Shown: piece by piece, positions 9,430 to 21,289 of the stretch | Layout of the letters: the number at the start of each line of letters is the position of its first letter | How positions within the stretch are numbered: the stretch's first letter is position 1 | Source of the DNA: Platanthera guangdongensis | Taxonomy: Eukaryota; Streptophyta; Magnoliopsida; Asparagales; Orchidaceae | DNA length: 64,000 nucleotides | Direction of reading: 5' to 3' | Assembly: GCA_039583875.1 (NCBI GenBank) | Contig: CM077163.1 | Coordinates: forward strand, 114,399,213-114,463,212 | Notes under the pieces: generated by a model | What the model was told of the DNA's origin: nothing | What the model saw: only the letters and a program-made list of their open reading frames with translations | Database searches by the model: none | Made by a program: the position numbers and the translations under genes

Positions 9430-11426
9430 TAAAATAATTTACTTGTTTTTTTGACCCAGTTTACCTTGGGCCTAGGTTGATAACCTTTGAATTCAGAATA
9501 AAAGACATCCCTGGTTGGCTCTTATAGCCTTCAGGATGATATCTCCTTGGATGTATTATCCATTCAGTATAAGGGTTAATCTTTGGGATGAAGGTCCTCT
9601 AGGATTGAACTTTGATTTGCCTTTGAAAGAGTTTTCAAAACTCTGAGCTCTGTTCGACGATCTCTGAGCTGAGTTCGACGATCTTGGGTCAGATCGTCGA
9701 GCTTCCATTCGAGATCGACCATGCCAGAGTTCAGGGTTCAGGTTCGTCGACCTGAGTTCGACCGATTTAGCTGCAATCGTTGAGCTCCATTCGGCGATCG
9801 TCGAGCTCTATTCGACAAATTCTGTTGAACTTTGGTTTTCTTAGGTTGATCAGAATTCTTCCTAGCTACTCTACAACTCCCTTACCTTTATCAGAGATAA
9901 TTCAATTGGTATTGATAATACTATAGGTTGGCTGGATGAGCACCCAAGCCCAGGGTATTGTTGAATTTTGAGTTCACTGTGCTTGTGATGTCTATTAGTT
10001 TGATACTTCTCCCATTGAGGGATTCTTCAAACTTCTTAGCCTGTGATAGTCACTTTTAGTGAAGTTATATGCTCCCTACAGCATTCCAACACCTCAGAGA
10101 GTTTGAGGTTTTCCTGATTTTAAGGTGCTTTGTTTAGATAGTTGATTTCTTGGAGAAATAATTTCTTTTTCAGATTTCAATAGATCTAAACAAAGTGCCT
10201 TAGACTCACATTTAAAGTCCTCTGAATTGAAATCAAATGAGTCTATTACCTGGTCCTCTTCAGATTGAGTCCTGATTCAGATTCTACTCTTCTGCATCCG
10301 AATTTTGTTGTGAGGCATTGATAGCCATCATGCAGAATTCTTTTTCTCAACATCATCTCATCATTACTTGAGCTGGATGAAGCTTCGATTCTTCTTCTGT
10401 CTCACTCCAAGATTCAGCTACAAACCCCTTCCTGGTGTGTTTGTTCTTGCTGGAGGAGGGTTTGTCATTGCTGTTCTTCCTGAAGTCTTTATCTTTCTTC
10501 TCTCCGTACTGTCCTTTTTGTCCTATACTGATTTTCTGGACAGTCAGACAACATGTGGCCTGGTTTCCTGCATACAAAGCAAATAATCTCTTTGTTATTT
10601 GATTTGTCATACTTGGCTTGTCATGCCCTCTGGAAGACTTTTTCCTGAAATCTTTCCTGGCCATTTGTGAATCTTTTGGCCAGTAGGCTTAGCAACTCCT
10701 CATTGCCTGTGACTTTGTCTAGGCTGATCTTCAATGACTTTGAAAGTTATTGACTATCCTTTCTAACTGCTGGTGAAGCAGCCTTCTGCTCTTCTTCTCT
10801 ATTTTTGATGAGCAGCTCATAGACTTGAGCTTGCCCAAGAGAGCTTCAGTTGTGATCTCATTTAGGCTTCTGGCATCCTTGATTGGCCAGATCTTGAGTC
10901 CCAAGTGCTTGTGAAGCACATTAGATTTTATCATTTAGCTCATCAATGAGATCTCCTTGTCCAAAGTTTTCAGCTCATTGACTATAAGACTGAGTCTATT
11001 ATACATGTCTGCTACTGACTCAGATTTCCTTTCTTGAAATTCTCATACTAGGTTGTGAATGAGATCTTCTATCTTTTTCTCTCATTAGCAGATCCTGAGA
11101 CTATCTCAGATAGCTTGTCTCAGATGTCCTTTGCTGAGTTGCATTCAACTACATTTTGGATATTCTATCAAACATATCTGAGCTAAAATGTTCATAGCCT
11201 TTGCATCTGCAACTTCCATTTCTTGATTTCAGCATCTGTTCCTGAAGGAGGTGGAATAGCACTTGTACTTTATTTTCTGGGAGTCTTGGACACACTGTCA
11301 AAATAGAATTGAAAATGTCTTCATCAATAGAGTTCATGTACAGTCTAATTCTTGCCTTCCAAAGTGCAAACTTGGATAGATTACACACTGGAGGTCTGGT
11401 GCTAGTATAATCTTGTTTTGGGCCAT
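9430..11426 (-). pseudogene. gag: Element F gag remnant
   Basis: The likely start is the ATG at 11424-11426, opening Met-Ala-Gln-Asn-Lys, homologous to Met-Ala-Gln-Tyr-Lys in element D and followed by the shared Thr-Arg-Pro-Pro-Val-Cys-Asn motif. A zinc knuckle CX2CX4HX4C (Cys-Phe-Val-Cys, Gly-His, Asp-Cys) is readable in one frame at about 10545-10590. A basic linker and a coiled-coil remnant follow to about 9900, then the linker with the GTCGA motif cluster. Many frameshifts and stops are present. In elements D, E and F the gag start lies close to the primer site. Confidence 0.82.
9636..9835. repeat. TCGTCGA/TCGACGA motif cluster in the element F gag-pol linker
   Basis: About ten copies of the core GTTCGACGATC, its reverse GATCGTCGAGC, and close variants lie within 200 bp. 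They share the motif of this element's own LTR (12605-13315) and of element D. The cluster lies inside former gag coding sequence, not only in regulatory DNA. Confidence 0.8.
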
Positions 11427-11562
11427 GTTCTGTGAAGAAATAAATAAAAAAACTTAAACAAGCAGATCTACTAGAGGGATCTTTGGGTTCAGGTGTTAGC
11501 CTGAGCAACCACTAAGGTGTGGTATTTTTACCCAACCTGGAAGATGTGGTATTTTTAACCAA

Positions 11563-11580
11563 CCTTGTCTTTGATACCAA
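11563..11580 (-). promoter_or_regulatory. Element F primer binding site (tRNA-iMet type)
   Basis: Minus-strand TGGTATCAAAGACAAGGTT begins two bases inside the 5' LTR end. It resembles the extended complement of plant initiator tRNA-Met with a few mismatches. Confidence 0.75.
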
Positions 11581-11581
11581 T

Positions 11582-13489
11582 TGAAAGTGCAAGTTAGATC
11601 TGATATACTCTAGAGGGGGGTGAATAGAGTATGGTGCTTACTAAAAACTTTTTACAATTGTTTGTTGTAAACTTAAGTGAACAGGAAGCAAATAATATAA
11701 AGTAAATGTAAACACAGAGCAATCACAGATTGCACCAGAAAACAAAAGAAAAACAAGCAACCAGAAGACACAAGCAGCTATAGTGGTTCCCCAATCAATC
11801 TGGGTACATCCACTCTTCTACAACCCTAGGTAGGAATCCATTGCAGGATGAGTTGATCAGGTGTCCTGGGCACCAATGGGTTTTGATCAGGTCCCCAAAA
11901 ACCAACCCTCAAGTCTTTTGGGAAGGATACTTGCAACCAGAATAATTTTGAAGGGATTTAAAACCCTGTACAGGAATGAGAGAGAGGGTGATAGTGTCTT
12001 CTCTGTCAACAGTCAGAGAGAAGACTTGTGGATTGATGTAGCAGCTCTTGCTCCTCCTGAGATCTTGAATTGGTCAGAAATGCTGGAGCACTGCTTCAGG
12101 TGATAGGCCTTCAATGACCTAATGCATGGACCAGAACTGCTTCAGGAACTTTTTTGACAGATTGATTGATTGTTGCCATTGAAGTTATCCTTTGAATAGA
12201 GAGAAGAAGACCTTGATTGAATTTAGTTGTTCTTCTTATTCTTCTTGAGAGAGTTCTCTGGTCAAGGCTGATTGCAGTCAAGAACTTTTTATTTTAATGA
12301 TTGTTCTTCTGCAACTTTTTAGTATCTTCTGTACTGTAATTTTTTGAACTCTGCTTGATTCTCTATTTTGTTTCTGTCTCTCTGTGTCTATGTCAGACTG
12401 AGGGATTTTCAAACTTTTTGAATTGTCGCAGTAATTACAGTCGGCCTTGGAAAGAATAAGCCATCAATGACTTTCCTAACTGTCCCATGGAAAAACGGCA
12501 TGTAATCGTCCATAGTCAATGCGCGTTCTAACGTAACATTCCGAGAAGATCTGGCATTAAATATTCAGGAATCAGCGCCAAGAAACGGGAGGGAACCTTG
12601 AAGAAACCTAATCTAGATTCGTCGAACGAAGAACACATTTCGTCGAGCTAAACTTGTGTTTCGTCGAGCTGAGCTTGAGTTTGTCGGGCTGAGCTTGATA
12701 GAGTTCGTCGACCAGAATCTTCATACATCTGACAGACATTCTTCATTCGTCGAGCTGAGAAACAGAATCGTCGACCTGAGAAAAGTTTTGGACTTAGACA
12801 AAATATACTGCATCTGCTGAAATACTGTGTCGACATAAGCTGGTGTCGACAGATTGATCTTGGTGTCGACACAAATCCTCTGGTGTCGACAGAAGCCTGG
12901 TGTCTACTAATCCTGGTGTCGACACAAGTTAGTGTCGACTGAAATCCTGGTGTCGACACAAGTTGACTGGTGTCGACACACAAACACTAAGTGTCGATAC
13001 AGATTCCCTGAGTCCAGAAATCATCGAGTAGAGATTATCATTCGTCGACCTGAGAAGCTGACTTCGTTGACCTGAGAAGCTGTGAACTTGAGGTCCAAGT
13101 TCGTCGAGCTCAGAATATAATTCTTCGACCGAAGCTTGAAGCTGGACTTAGAAAAATTTGAAGTCCTTCTGACTTTGGCTTGATGTAGAAACTGAATTTT
13201 CGTCGAATAGAGAACTTAGATCGTCGAGCTCGCACTACGAATTGTCTCACGATCGTCGAGCGCAGAATTCCTTTCGTCGAGCTGAGTTGGATGAACGTCG
13301 AACTCACTTTACTTAGTCTTGAAAACTTGTGAGTCTAGAGTCTCTGAGGGTCTTGATGAAATCTGGTCCATCTGGAGTTGAGCATAAGGACTTAACCTAG
13401 ACTCTAGGATGCAAATTGACCCTGGCTATACAAGAGGGGTCAACATCCTAAGTCAGTGAAACTAGCACAAATCAACTAGGGATCCAACA
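11582..13489 (-). repeat. Element F 5' LTR
   Basis: 1908 bp. On the minus strand it starts TGTTGGATCCCTAG and ends CACTTTCA, next to the primer site. Both ends resemble the element D LTR, so the families are related. The distal part (12605-13315) is a dense cluster of GTCGA-type motifs. The 3' partner LTR is not in the window. Confidence 0.87.
12605..13315. repeat. Two-motif palindrome cluster in the element F LTR (TTCGTCGA-type and TGTCGACA)
   Basis: Outer parts (12612-12780 and 13020-13310) hold repeated TTCGTCGAGCTGAG and TTCGTCGACCTGAG. The centre (12828-13005) holds about ten copies of TGGTGTCGACACA, a SalI-site palindrome, at roughly 15-25 bp intervals. The central block reads as coding-like on the minus strand only because of the repeat; I do not consider it a gene. 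Confidence 0.88.
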
Positions 13490-14084
13490 CAATTAACTCG
13501 AGATAGAAGATAGAACTACTCGAGTATATATAATACTAATCGGTAGTATCTCACTTAGACACATTTGAGAAGAGAAAATCTGAAAACTCGAGAGATAAGA
13601 GGAAATTACTCGAGTATACAAGATGAATTACTCGAGAGCCATAATTGGACTAGTCGAGTATATCTTAACTACTCGGTAAGTGAATTACTACTCGAGTATA
13701 AACTCAGTAACTTACTCGAGTAAGTAAGGAGTTACTCGAGTAAGTAAGGAGTTACTCGAGTACTTTACTTAGGAAGATTTTTCAGGCAGATTTTCTTCTT
13801 CTAAGGGAAATCAGCATCAAGTCTTTTCACATAGTCCTAGAGCTTTGAATATGAAGTGTATCCCAATAGAGAGGATACACATGAGTCAACACTTTGGAAC
13901 ACACAATGAGAGATTACATTATATGTCCTGTGTTTGGTGAGCCATTGTAGACTGACATTGGTCTACACTTCCCATAGAATCCTGCAAACACATAACTCAA
14001 ACTTAGCATCAAATACAACTTAATTCATCTTAGTTCAATGGTGACTTCATCAAATCTGTGTTAGTGTGGATACAATACCCAACA
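13490..14084 (-). repeat. Element E 3' LTR fragment
   Basis: It matches 51961-52535 of the E 5' LTR, including the TACTCGAGTA repeats (13500-13770) and the TGTTGGGTATTGTATCCAC end. It is followed by ATCTCTCC, the complement of a weak polypurine tract. It holds one extra 20-bp repeat unit (about 13730-13750) compared with the 5' LTR. The other 1.4 kb of this LTR should lie left of element F, in the gap. Confidence 0.87.
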
Positions 14085-14246
14085 ATCTCTCCTATTTGTA
14101 GAAGTAAGAACCCTTTACACTAAGGTGAATTATGGACATAAAAAGATGCTAAGGTAATCAAGTACTGTAAGCAAACAAGGAACTATGAAAAAGATAATAA
14201 GATCCAAAACTTTGAATTATATAAATATGATTATCCAAAAATATCA
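14085..14246. other. Element E untranslated tail before the 3' LTR
   Basis: A short AT-rich stretch between the end of ORF3 and the 3' LTR fragment. Besides the weak polypurine tract next to the LTR I see no feature in it. Confidence 0.6.
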
Positions 14247-15770
14247 TTAACCTAAAATCCATTTCCATAGGTCATGAGTCTTTTGGGCTAGCTCTGATGA
14301 TGTTGCTTGTCTATTTCTATTGCTATCTTCTCTGATAGCGTAAGGTTTAGGATAATACTTGGGTGGTCTGCGAGGAGCAGCTGGATTATTTCTTCCATAT
14401 TCTCTGTCATAGATTCTCCTTTTGGTCATTGGAATTATCATACAACTCCCATTCATGGGAACTGTAGTGATGTTTATCTTTCATGGAAGTCCAGAACTAA
14501 CTTGAGAGTTTTCATGATGAGAGACTTGGAAGTGGGAGATCAGACCTCAGCATGTTCAGGAGCTTTAGCAGGAACAGACTTGCTAGCAGAAGGACCTTCA
14601 CCATATTTTCCTTTTCTTCATATAATTCAGTATCTCAGGAGGGGCTTTGAGAAAGATATCAGCAGGATCATTTTCACAATCCTGAGAATAAGATATCTGG
14701 AGAGGAGCAACAGAATTCACCAGCCTTGGGAGAAAATGTGGGTTGCAGAGGAGGAGCAGGAGTAAGAGCATCAGCATCAGCAGCGGGTTCAGGTGATGAG
14801 GAATAATGTTAGGATCAGCAGCAAATTCTGGAAGAATCTGGTTGTGCCATCAAATAACAGTGTCATGTGTATGGAATTTGACACTCTGTATCTGAGCTTG
14901 AACATCATCATGAATCTTTAACTTTGGCTTCCTATACTTCTTTCTGGAGGGTATCAGATTTTTCTAAATATTCTTTTACCAACTTCTCCCCCTTTCTGAC
15001 TTCAACAGATAGCTGGGAGATGGCATCATCTTTGAAAGTTCCAACTTCCTCACAAATCTTCATCTTAGTTGACTCAGCTCGTTTGTCCAGTTCCATTTGA
15101 TTATTGGCAAGAGTCAGACCTTGCTCCATAACCTGTCCAACACTGGTGATGGTGTGTTCTAAGGCTTTGCCACCAATTTTGAAGAGATGTTTGAGCTGAT
15201 CAGTATTATGCTGGATCTCAGCAAATCCTCTGCTCATCTTAGTTTCTAGAGCAGTTACCTTATTGTGACAGTCTTGAGACAAGAATCAAAGTGTGTTTTT
15301 TTGGTCTTGAAGAAGAAGTATAATATGAGATATCAAGTTTGTGGTGGCAGGAGTTGTAGCAGCAGGAGGTGCAGAAGTTGATGGAGCAGAAGGAATAGGA
15401 GGAGCCACCCATGGAGCTATTTCAGAGAGAGTGACTGAGCTCTGAGCTCTTGTAGTGGGTATCATGGTAATCTCTTCATCCATTATCTGAGGGATAGTAA
15501 AATCCAAATTTTTGAGAGGAGCTTCAGCTGGCTCAGGTGAGAGCTCGTCAGAAATGAGAATTGTTTCTTGCTGTTCTTTGGGGGCATCAGGAGATTATGC
15601 TTGAGTCCTGCTGGAGAAGTGTCTGGAGATTTTCCAGGAGTTGGGTCCTTGGGAATTTCAGAGGATGGAGCTGGTGGAGATAGAGGAGGAGGTGTTCATC
15701 TGCAGTTAACTCTTCTATCATTTCATTTAAGGCAGCATCCGTAGAAAGGAGTGATTCTTGAACTTGTTGA
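14247..15770 (-). pseudogene. Element E ORF3, C-terminal half
   Basis: Reading leftwards from the C insertion there is a Glu/Leu-rich segment (15587-15770), a Pro/Ala/Thr-rich segment (15286-15507), a heptad-patterned coiled coil (14932-15282, rich in Leu, Glu, Lys), and a basic Arg/Pro/Tyr-rich tail (14247-14456). Frames change between segments. It continues ORF3 at 34392-35276; the two halves were one gene before C inserted. Pro-rich plus coiled-coil C-terminal halves are reported for Sirevirus envelope-like proteins. I see no convincing membrane anchor here. Confidence 0.7.
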
Positions 15771-18082
15771 TGTAACACCCCCTATCCGTCGCATAGCATA
15801 TAGCAGTAGGTCCGGCCAGGGCCCGACGCCATATACTACAGACAGACTGGGTGGTTACTTATGGAAACCATCCAACCAATCTCAACGTCCTACACAGAGC
15901 ATTCTATCGGAAGCAGTTTATTAAAGTTGTAACAAAGAACCCAACAATAAAGCATGAATGTCCACTAATACAAGATAGGAATGTTATACAAAATACCCAA
16001 AATAAGCCTTAAGGCCTTACAAACTGTTTCGCTTCAAATTACATATTTTACAAACCACGGCACACAGGCCGGTCATACATGAATAAAGCAGTAAACACTT
16101 CCAAATAGACCTTCAAGGGCCGGCTTCGCATTCGGGCTTTAGCCCGCTATTGACCGCTTGGTCCAGCTGCACCTGCAAGCCACAAACCACCGCACGGTGG
16201 CAAAACAAGGCAACGGTCAGCAATGCTGACCAAATTATAACGATCCCGCCCCCACCTCGGGGCGGCGATGCTCCTTCCCTGCATTTCATTAGCGTAAGAG
16301 AGCAATATATATATATAGCCATTTCATAACAGACGTTCGCTCGCACGACCACACGCCCCGTGCTCTCAGGGCACATTCTCGGTGAATCGGTCGATGTCAC
16401 GTCAATTAAAGCCATCGACATTCCGGACTCACCACCGCCACTTGGACGGCCAAACCTATGAGCAATTTGTCTTCTTGGCCTGGGTCACGATAATTAAGTC
16501 ATCAACCGCCAAAGACCCTAATCTATGCCAACGGTAAGTGTCACGTGCCTTTAGGTCTCTTTAACCGAACGACATAGAACGGGTACGGTTCCATCTAACC
16601 TGTGCTCACATCACAACGATAATTTAAGCCATTTGCGCGGGTCAAACTTCCACCGAGTCCCATTTCCATCACAATTCACATAACCCGGTTATGTTCAAGT
16701 TGGCTCTCAGGACACCAAGTTGGAAAGATCTCGTATCCGCCCAGTTTTCTGGGTGCACCTTTGGGTTAGTCCCCAAGGCTCCCTGCTGCAATCTACCGCT
16801 TAGAAAACCCGAAAAACAACCAATAGCACGGAGTCTTCTCCGGCATTATGCAATGCAACATCACCGATCCAGACCAACATGTCCGGGTAGGCTTCACACA
16901 TCATGCCTATGTTTGTTCTCGCTTACGGACTCTAAACAACAGGGACTTCACATATCTACCGGAAGGAATGCCTCCAACTCTTCGCAAACTGGTGAGAGCG
17001 GGCTTCCTATGCAAAGAAAAAGAGCTACTCATGCTCAAGATGAGGATCGTTACCCTAGAGTTCCTATTTGGCGCCATTGAAAAGTAATCGGATGAAAAGC
17101 ACCGCACTAGCTTTGCCTCCGTGGATCCGGAGTTGGCTCGCGATTTGGAGCTTCGAAGCTCCTCCAATGGCGGGATCTAGCTCCTTCTTCCTCCCTTGGC
17201 TCTCCTCTCTCTCTAAGGTTTTAGAAAGATAACACTTAAGAAAACGTGAGGGTTTCTAAGTCCAATCCCGGGTATATCCCTTTAGGAACAACCCCCAGCC
17301 GTTGGATCTCAAAATAAGGAAACGAACGGCTTTGATTCGGGACTGAAATGCCCAATCTGGACCGAACACGTCCTGGCACACGCCCGTGTCCCGCGCCGTG
17401 TGCCTCATTCGCCGTCAAAATCGAATCACCTGGAACCTCACACGGGTATCGAACACGCCCGTGTTCGAGCTGACATGCCCGTGTTCCACCTGACACGGCC
17501 GTGTGGCCGGCCGTGTACCCCATCATTTTACCCCGAAATCAACTCGAGCACTGCACGGGTTCTAGGACACGCACGTGTCCTTACCCGTGTCACCTCAACA
17601 CGCCTGGACCCCAGGCCGTGTACACGGTGTCGACACTCGACACTTCGTCGAGCGAAGATCGTCGACCTACTGACACGGCCTTGGACACGCCCGTGTCTTA
17701 GGCCGTGTGCCTTGTCTCGACACAATGTCGAGACCAAAGTGTCGACTTCCCGGGACGAGTGTCGACACAGGTTGACATGCCCTGCGACACGCCCGTATCG
17801 CAGGCCCTGTGCCATGTCTTGACACTTCGTCGAATGCAGAGTGTCGACTTCGCGGCTAAGTGTCGACGCGGGTCGACACGCCCTGCGACACGCCCGTATC
17901 GCAGGCCGTGTGCCCAGTCTCGATACATTGTCAACACCAAAGTGTCGACTTACCGGCTGAGTGTCGACACAAGCTTGACACGCCCTGGGACACGCCCATG
18001 TCCCAGGCCATGTGCCTGCTGCCAGAACCCAAAACTGACCCAAAACGTCCCCCGTCGCTCCTTTGAGTTTCGGGGCGTTACA
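15771..18082 (-). repeat. Element C 3' LTR
   Basis: 2312 bp. On the minus strand it starts TGTAACGCCCCGAAACTC, directly after polypurine tract AAGAGGGGGAGAGT, and ends TGTTACA. Contents include a palindrome-rich block (17350-18025) in U3 and a TA microsatellite near 16305. Apparent short ORFs in the cluster are repeat by-products. Confidence 0.92.
17350..18025. repeat. ACACGCCCGTGT and TGTCGACA palindrome cluster in the element C 3' LTR
   Basis: Many copies of ACACGCCCGTGT, ACACGGCCGTGT and the flanking frame CTGCGACACG/CGTGTCGCAG occur, mixed with GTGTCGACAC from about 17630 on. At 17640-17670 there is TTCGTCGAGCGAAGATC followed by GTCGACCTAC, almost the same as a motif in the unrelated Copia F LTR (12618). 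The 5' LTR has the same block at 33670-34330. Confidence 0.88.
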
Positions 18083-20318
18083 ACTCTCCCCCTCTTAAAA
18101 GAATTTCGTCCTCGAAATTATATATAGGAAAGACATGTACAAAACCAAAATTTGTACCTGAGCAGAACAACTCCGGATACGCGTCAAGCATAGTCTGCTC
18201 TCTCTCCCAAGAGAGCTCCTCACGACCGCAATTGTCCCACCGGACCTTGACCATCCTGATCTCTTTATTGCGTAGCCGCTTGACCTCCGAGTCCTCAATC
18301 CGCACGGGCTTGACCTTTGTCGTTAGCCCACTATCCACCGGCACTTGATCAACCGCGATCACTTGTGTAGGCTCTTGCACCGCCTTCCGAAGTACCGAAA
18401 TATGGAATACATCATGTAAACCACTAAGCTCCACTGAAAGCTTCAACCTATAGGCCGCTTCACCAACTCGCTCCAGAACCTCAAACTGTCCAAGGTACCT
18501 CGGGCTTAGCTTTTTCAATCGCCGCACCCGCGAGACACCCTTGAACGGCTTGATCTTTAAGTATACATAATCGCCCACAGCGAAATCCACGTTCCTGTGC
18601 TTGGCATTATAGTACTTTGCTTGCCGGTCCTGAGCGATAAGCAACCTCTCCCGAATGGTTCTCACCAAAGAAGTAGCATCCCCCACTTCCGATCGCTTAT
18701 ATAACTTTGACTCACCCATTTCTAACCAAGACAACGGCGTGCGACATTTCTACCATATAGGGCCTCGAAAGGCGCCATCTGAATACTCGCTTGGTAGCTA
18801 TTGTTGTATGCGAACTCCACCAAATAAAGGTTGTCTTCCCATTGCTTTCCGAAATCCAAGACACACATGCGGAGCATGTCTTCCATGGTTCTATTGACCC
18901 TCTCGGTCTGCCCATCCGTTTGCGGATGGAAGGCTATGCTGAATTTCAGCTTTGTTCCCAACATTTGCTGCACCAGCCTCCAATCATTGGACGTGAACCT
19001 CCCATCTCGGTCATTCACGATGCTGCGGGGCACACCATGAAGCCGTACTATGTTATCCACATAAAGTTTTGCCAACTTCTCCACCGGATCATCCTTCCTA
19101 TGCGGAATAAAATGCGACACCTTCGTTAATCGATCAACAACCACCCTAATGGCGTCGTTCCCCTTCTGCGACCTTGGCAAACCATGCACAAAGTTCATAG
19201 AGATGTCATCGAATTTCCACTCCGGAATAGGCAAGGACTTAAGAAATCCTCCGGCTTTTGGCACTCCGCCTTCACCAAGGCGCAAGTTCGGCACTTTACT
19301 ACGTATAGCGCCACATCCTTTTTCAAACCCGGCCACCAAAACAGTTTCTTCACATCACAGTACATCTTCGTGCTCCCCGGTGAATCGAGTACTTGGTATG
19401 GTGTGCCTCGTACAACAACTCCACCCGTAAATTGCCCAGACTTGGGATGCACAGACGACCGTCTTTCCACAGCAATCCGTCCTCCATGACGAATTGGGAA
19501 TTTGACCCATCCAGAGCCTCTACCATGAACTGCTTCATATGAGCATCCATATCCAAAGCCTGCCGAATACGATCAGCCAGGTCATATTGGACTTCAGTCC
19601 AATTCAGAACTGCTTTAGCACTTGATTGCTTGTCCACACAAACAATCTCCAACGCCTCCAACTCCCGCACCAACCGCTCATCATGCACCGATAGCCAATT
19701 GGCTTGAGCTGGGGCTCGGCGACTCAGCGCGTCCGCAACCGCATTCCCTTTGCCAGGCACGTAGTGGATCTTGAACGTATAGTCCCCCAGGAACTCCATC
19801 CATCTACGCTGCCGCATATTCAGATCCTTCTGATCAATAAGATACTTCAGGCTCTTGTGATCGGTGTAGATATCAATGTTCACACCATACAAGTAGTGTC
19901 TCCACAGCTTCAAGGCAAAAATCACGGCCGCTAACTCCAAGTCATGGACCGGATAGTTCCTCGCGTGCACTTTTAGCTGTCTCGAGCCATAAGCTATTAC
20001 ACTTCCGTGTTGTAGTAGCACGCAACCCAAACCGCTGCCCGAAGCATCGCTATAAATCTCATAGCCTTCGGTCCCACATGGCGAACTCAGCACAGGCGCC
20101 GTGGTCAACCGACACTTCAACTCCTCAAAAGCTCGTGTGCACTCCGGCGTACAAACGAACTTATGCTCCTTCCTCGTCAAAGTAGTGAGAGGTAACGCTA
20201 TCCGCGAGAAGTTCTCTACGAAGCGCCTATAATAGCCGGCAAGCCCCAGAAAAATCCGGACTTCCGCTACAGTAGCAAGCTCAGGCCACTCCTGTATCAC
20301 AACAATCTTCGTCGGATC
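18078..20318 (-). pseudogene. pol: Element C pol, second half: RNase H, integrase, chromodomain
   Basis: From 20318 leftwards come the RT thumb, RNase H (Tyr-Ser-Asp-Ala-Ser-Gly, a Glu in Asp-Leu-Glu-Leu-Ala, and Tyr-Thr-Asp-His-Lys-Ser), an integrase zinc region (19195-19470, one frameshift) and the integrase core (18722-19200). The first catalytic Asp, expected in Met-Asp-Phe, is Asn (codon 19193-19195); the Asp of Asp-Arg-Asp-Gly and the Glu of Gln-Thr-Glu-Arg remain. After another frameshift, a C-terminal domain (18078-18734) ends in a chromodomain-like segment with Val-Arg-Trp-Asp and Tyr-Pro-Glu-Leu-Phe. The stop codon (18078-18080) lies inside the LTR start, so the polypurine tract is coding. 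Confidence 0.92.
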
Positions 20319-21162
20319 TGAAAGTCCACCTAGTGTCGGCTATGTGCACCTATGGGGGGGGGATAGGTGACTTGTGGTTCTTTTGCGGAATTTACAGATG
20401 TACCTGCACAATAAAAACAACAAACACAGCACACAGAAAACACAGCAAATTTATAGTGGTTCCCCGACTTGGGTACATCCACTTTCCCCTTCGACCTATC
20501 TCCCCAACAAGGGACGACTCGGTCACTTCACCAACGGGATTGAAATCCAATCCCTTCACTAACGGAAGGAGCCCTTCCACACGTGAGAGTCAACACTCCC
20601 ACAAATCGGGTTGCACCCAACCCTTACAACACGGAACTAAAGTTCCTTTACAATGAAATAAAAGTAGAATGTACACGTGATACAAACTTCTCTTGGAGAC
20701 ACCGGTGTTCCTCTTTGTTCGACGACGTGTTCTTGAAGTCGATGAGGAGTCTACGACCTTGGTCTCTCTTGGAGAGGATTTCCCCGGAACCGGCGGCGGC
20801 ACACGAGCGGCGGCTAGCTTCGGGATCGGCGGCTACGATGAAGAGCAGCTGCTGAACTTGGAGATCCAAACTTCGTTGCGAAGCAAGCTCGGTCTACCAA
20901 CGGTCACACGAGGATCGGTCGTCTCGATCGATTCGGATGGGAAGTGTTTCCGATCAACAAATCGAGAGACAAAGGATCTCTGGATAGACTCGTGAGACTC
21001 AAGCCTTGCTAAGCTACTGTCGCCGGAGATCGGGAAGAAGATCTATCGGTGGCGGCGACGGACTTGCGCGAGCGGCGACGGAGGCGGCGGAAGGATTTCG
21101 CGATTTTAGGGTTCCGTGAGCTCGCGTATTTTTCTGTGTAGGTACTGTTCAAAATACCCATG

Positions 21163-21170
21163 TATTTATA
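21163..21170 (-). promoter_or_regulatory. TATA box of the element B 3' LTR
   Basis: TATAAATA on the minus strand, downstream of the palindrome cluster in transcription direction; conserved in the 5' LTR. Confidence 0.65.
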
Positions 21171-21289
21171 CTGTAGCTACCCCCAATAAGACCGTTTGTG
21201 GGACCCACAGAGGTAGCCCCCAAGTCCCGGTCCAGATATTAAACAGCGGCAGAATCCGGTTCAGGAAATTAACTGAGAAAACGCCAAGG

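Larger units (their letters stand above)
7542..13489 (-). mobile_element. Element F: decayed Copia element inserted in the 3' LTR of element E
   Basis: On the minus strand, order is 5' LTR (11582-13489), primer site, gag, protease, integrase, start of RT, then the gap. Proteins and LTR ends (TGTTGGATCCC to CTTTCA) match element D best. It sits inside the E LTR: sequence right of 13489 matches the E 5' LTR from 51961 onward, and CAATT (13490-13494) is the expected target duplication. Its partner copy, the rest of RT, RNase H and the 3' LTR are lost in the gap. Coding regions are full of stops and indels. Confidence 0.85.

Noticed and set aside
12648..12983. 111-codon minus-strand ORF in the F LTR
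   Set aside because: It is a by-product of the TGTCGACA array; the peptide is a translation of the repeat in low-complexity form.
12820..13010. CRISPR-like array (regular short palindromic repeats)
   Set aside because: Plant retrotransposon LTR, spacers short and irregular, no cas genes; also rejected for the TACTCGAGTA array at 51410-52215.
17400..18043. Overlapping ORFs of 140-171 codons on both strands in the C LTR (also 33709-34352)
   Set aside because: They arise from the ACACGCCCGTGT array, which lacks stops in several frames; no domain, and the position is U3 of an LTR.
20590..20995. ORFs of 70-100 codons in the B LTRs, identical in both copies
   Set aside because: Identity is explained by the LTR pair; no start context, domain or family conservation visible.
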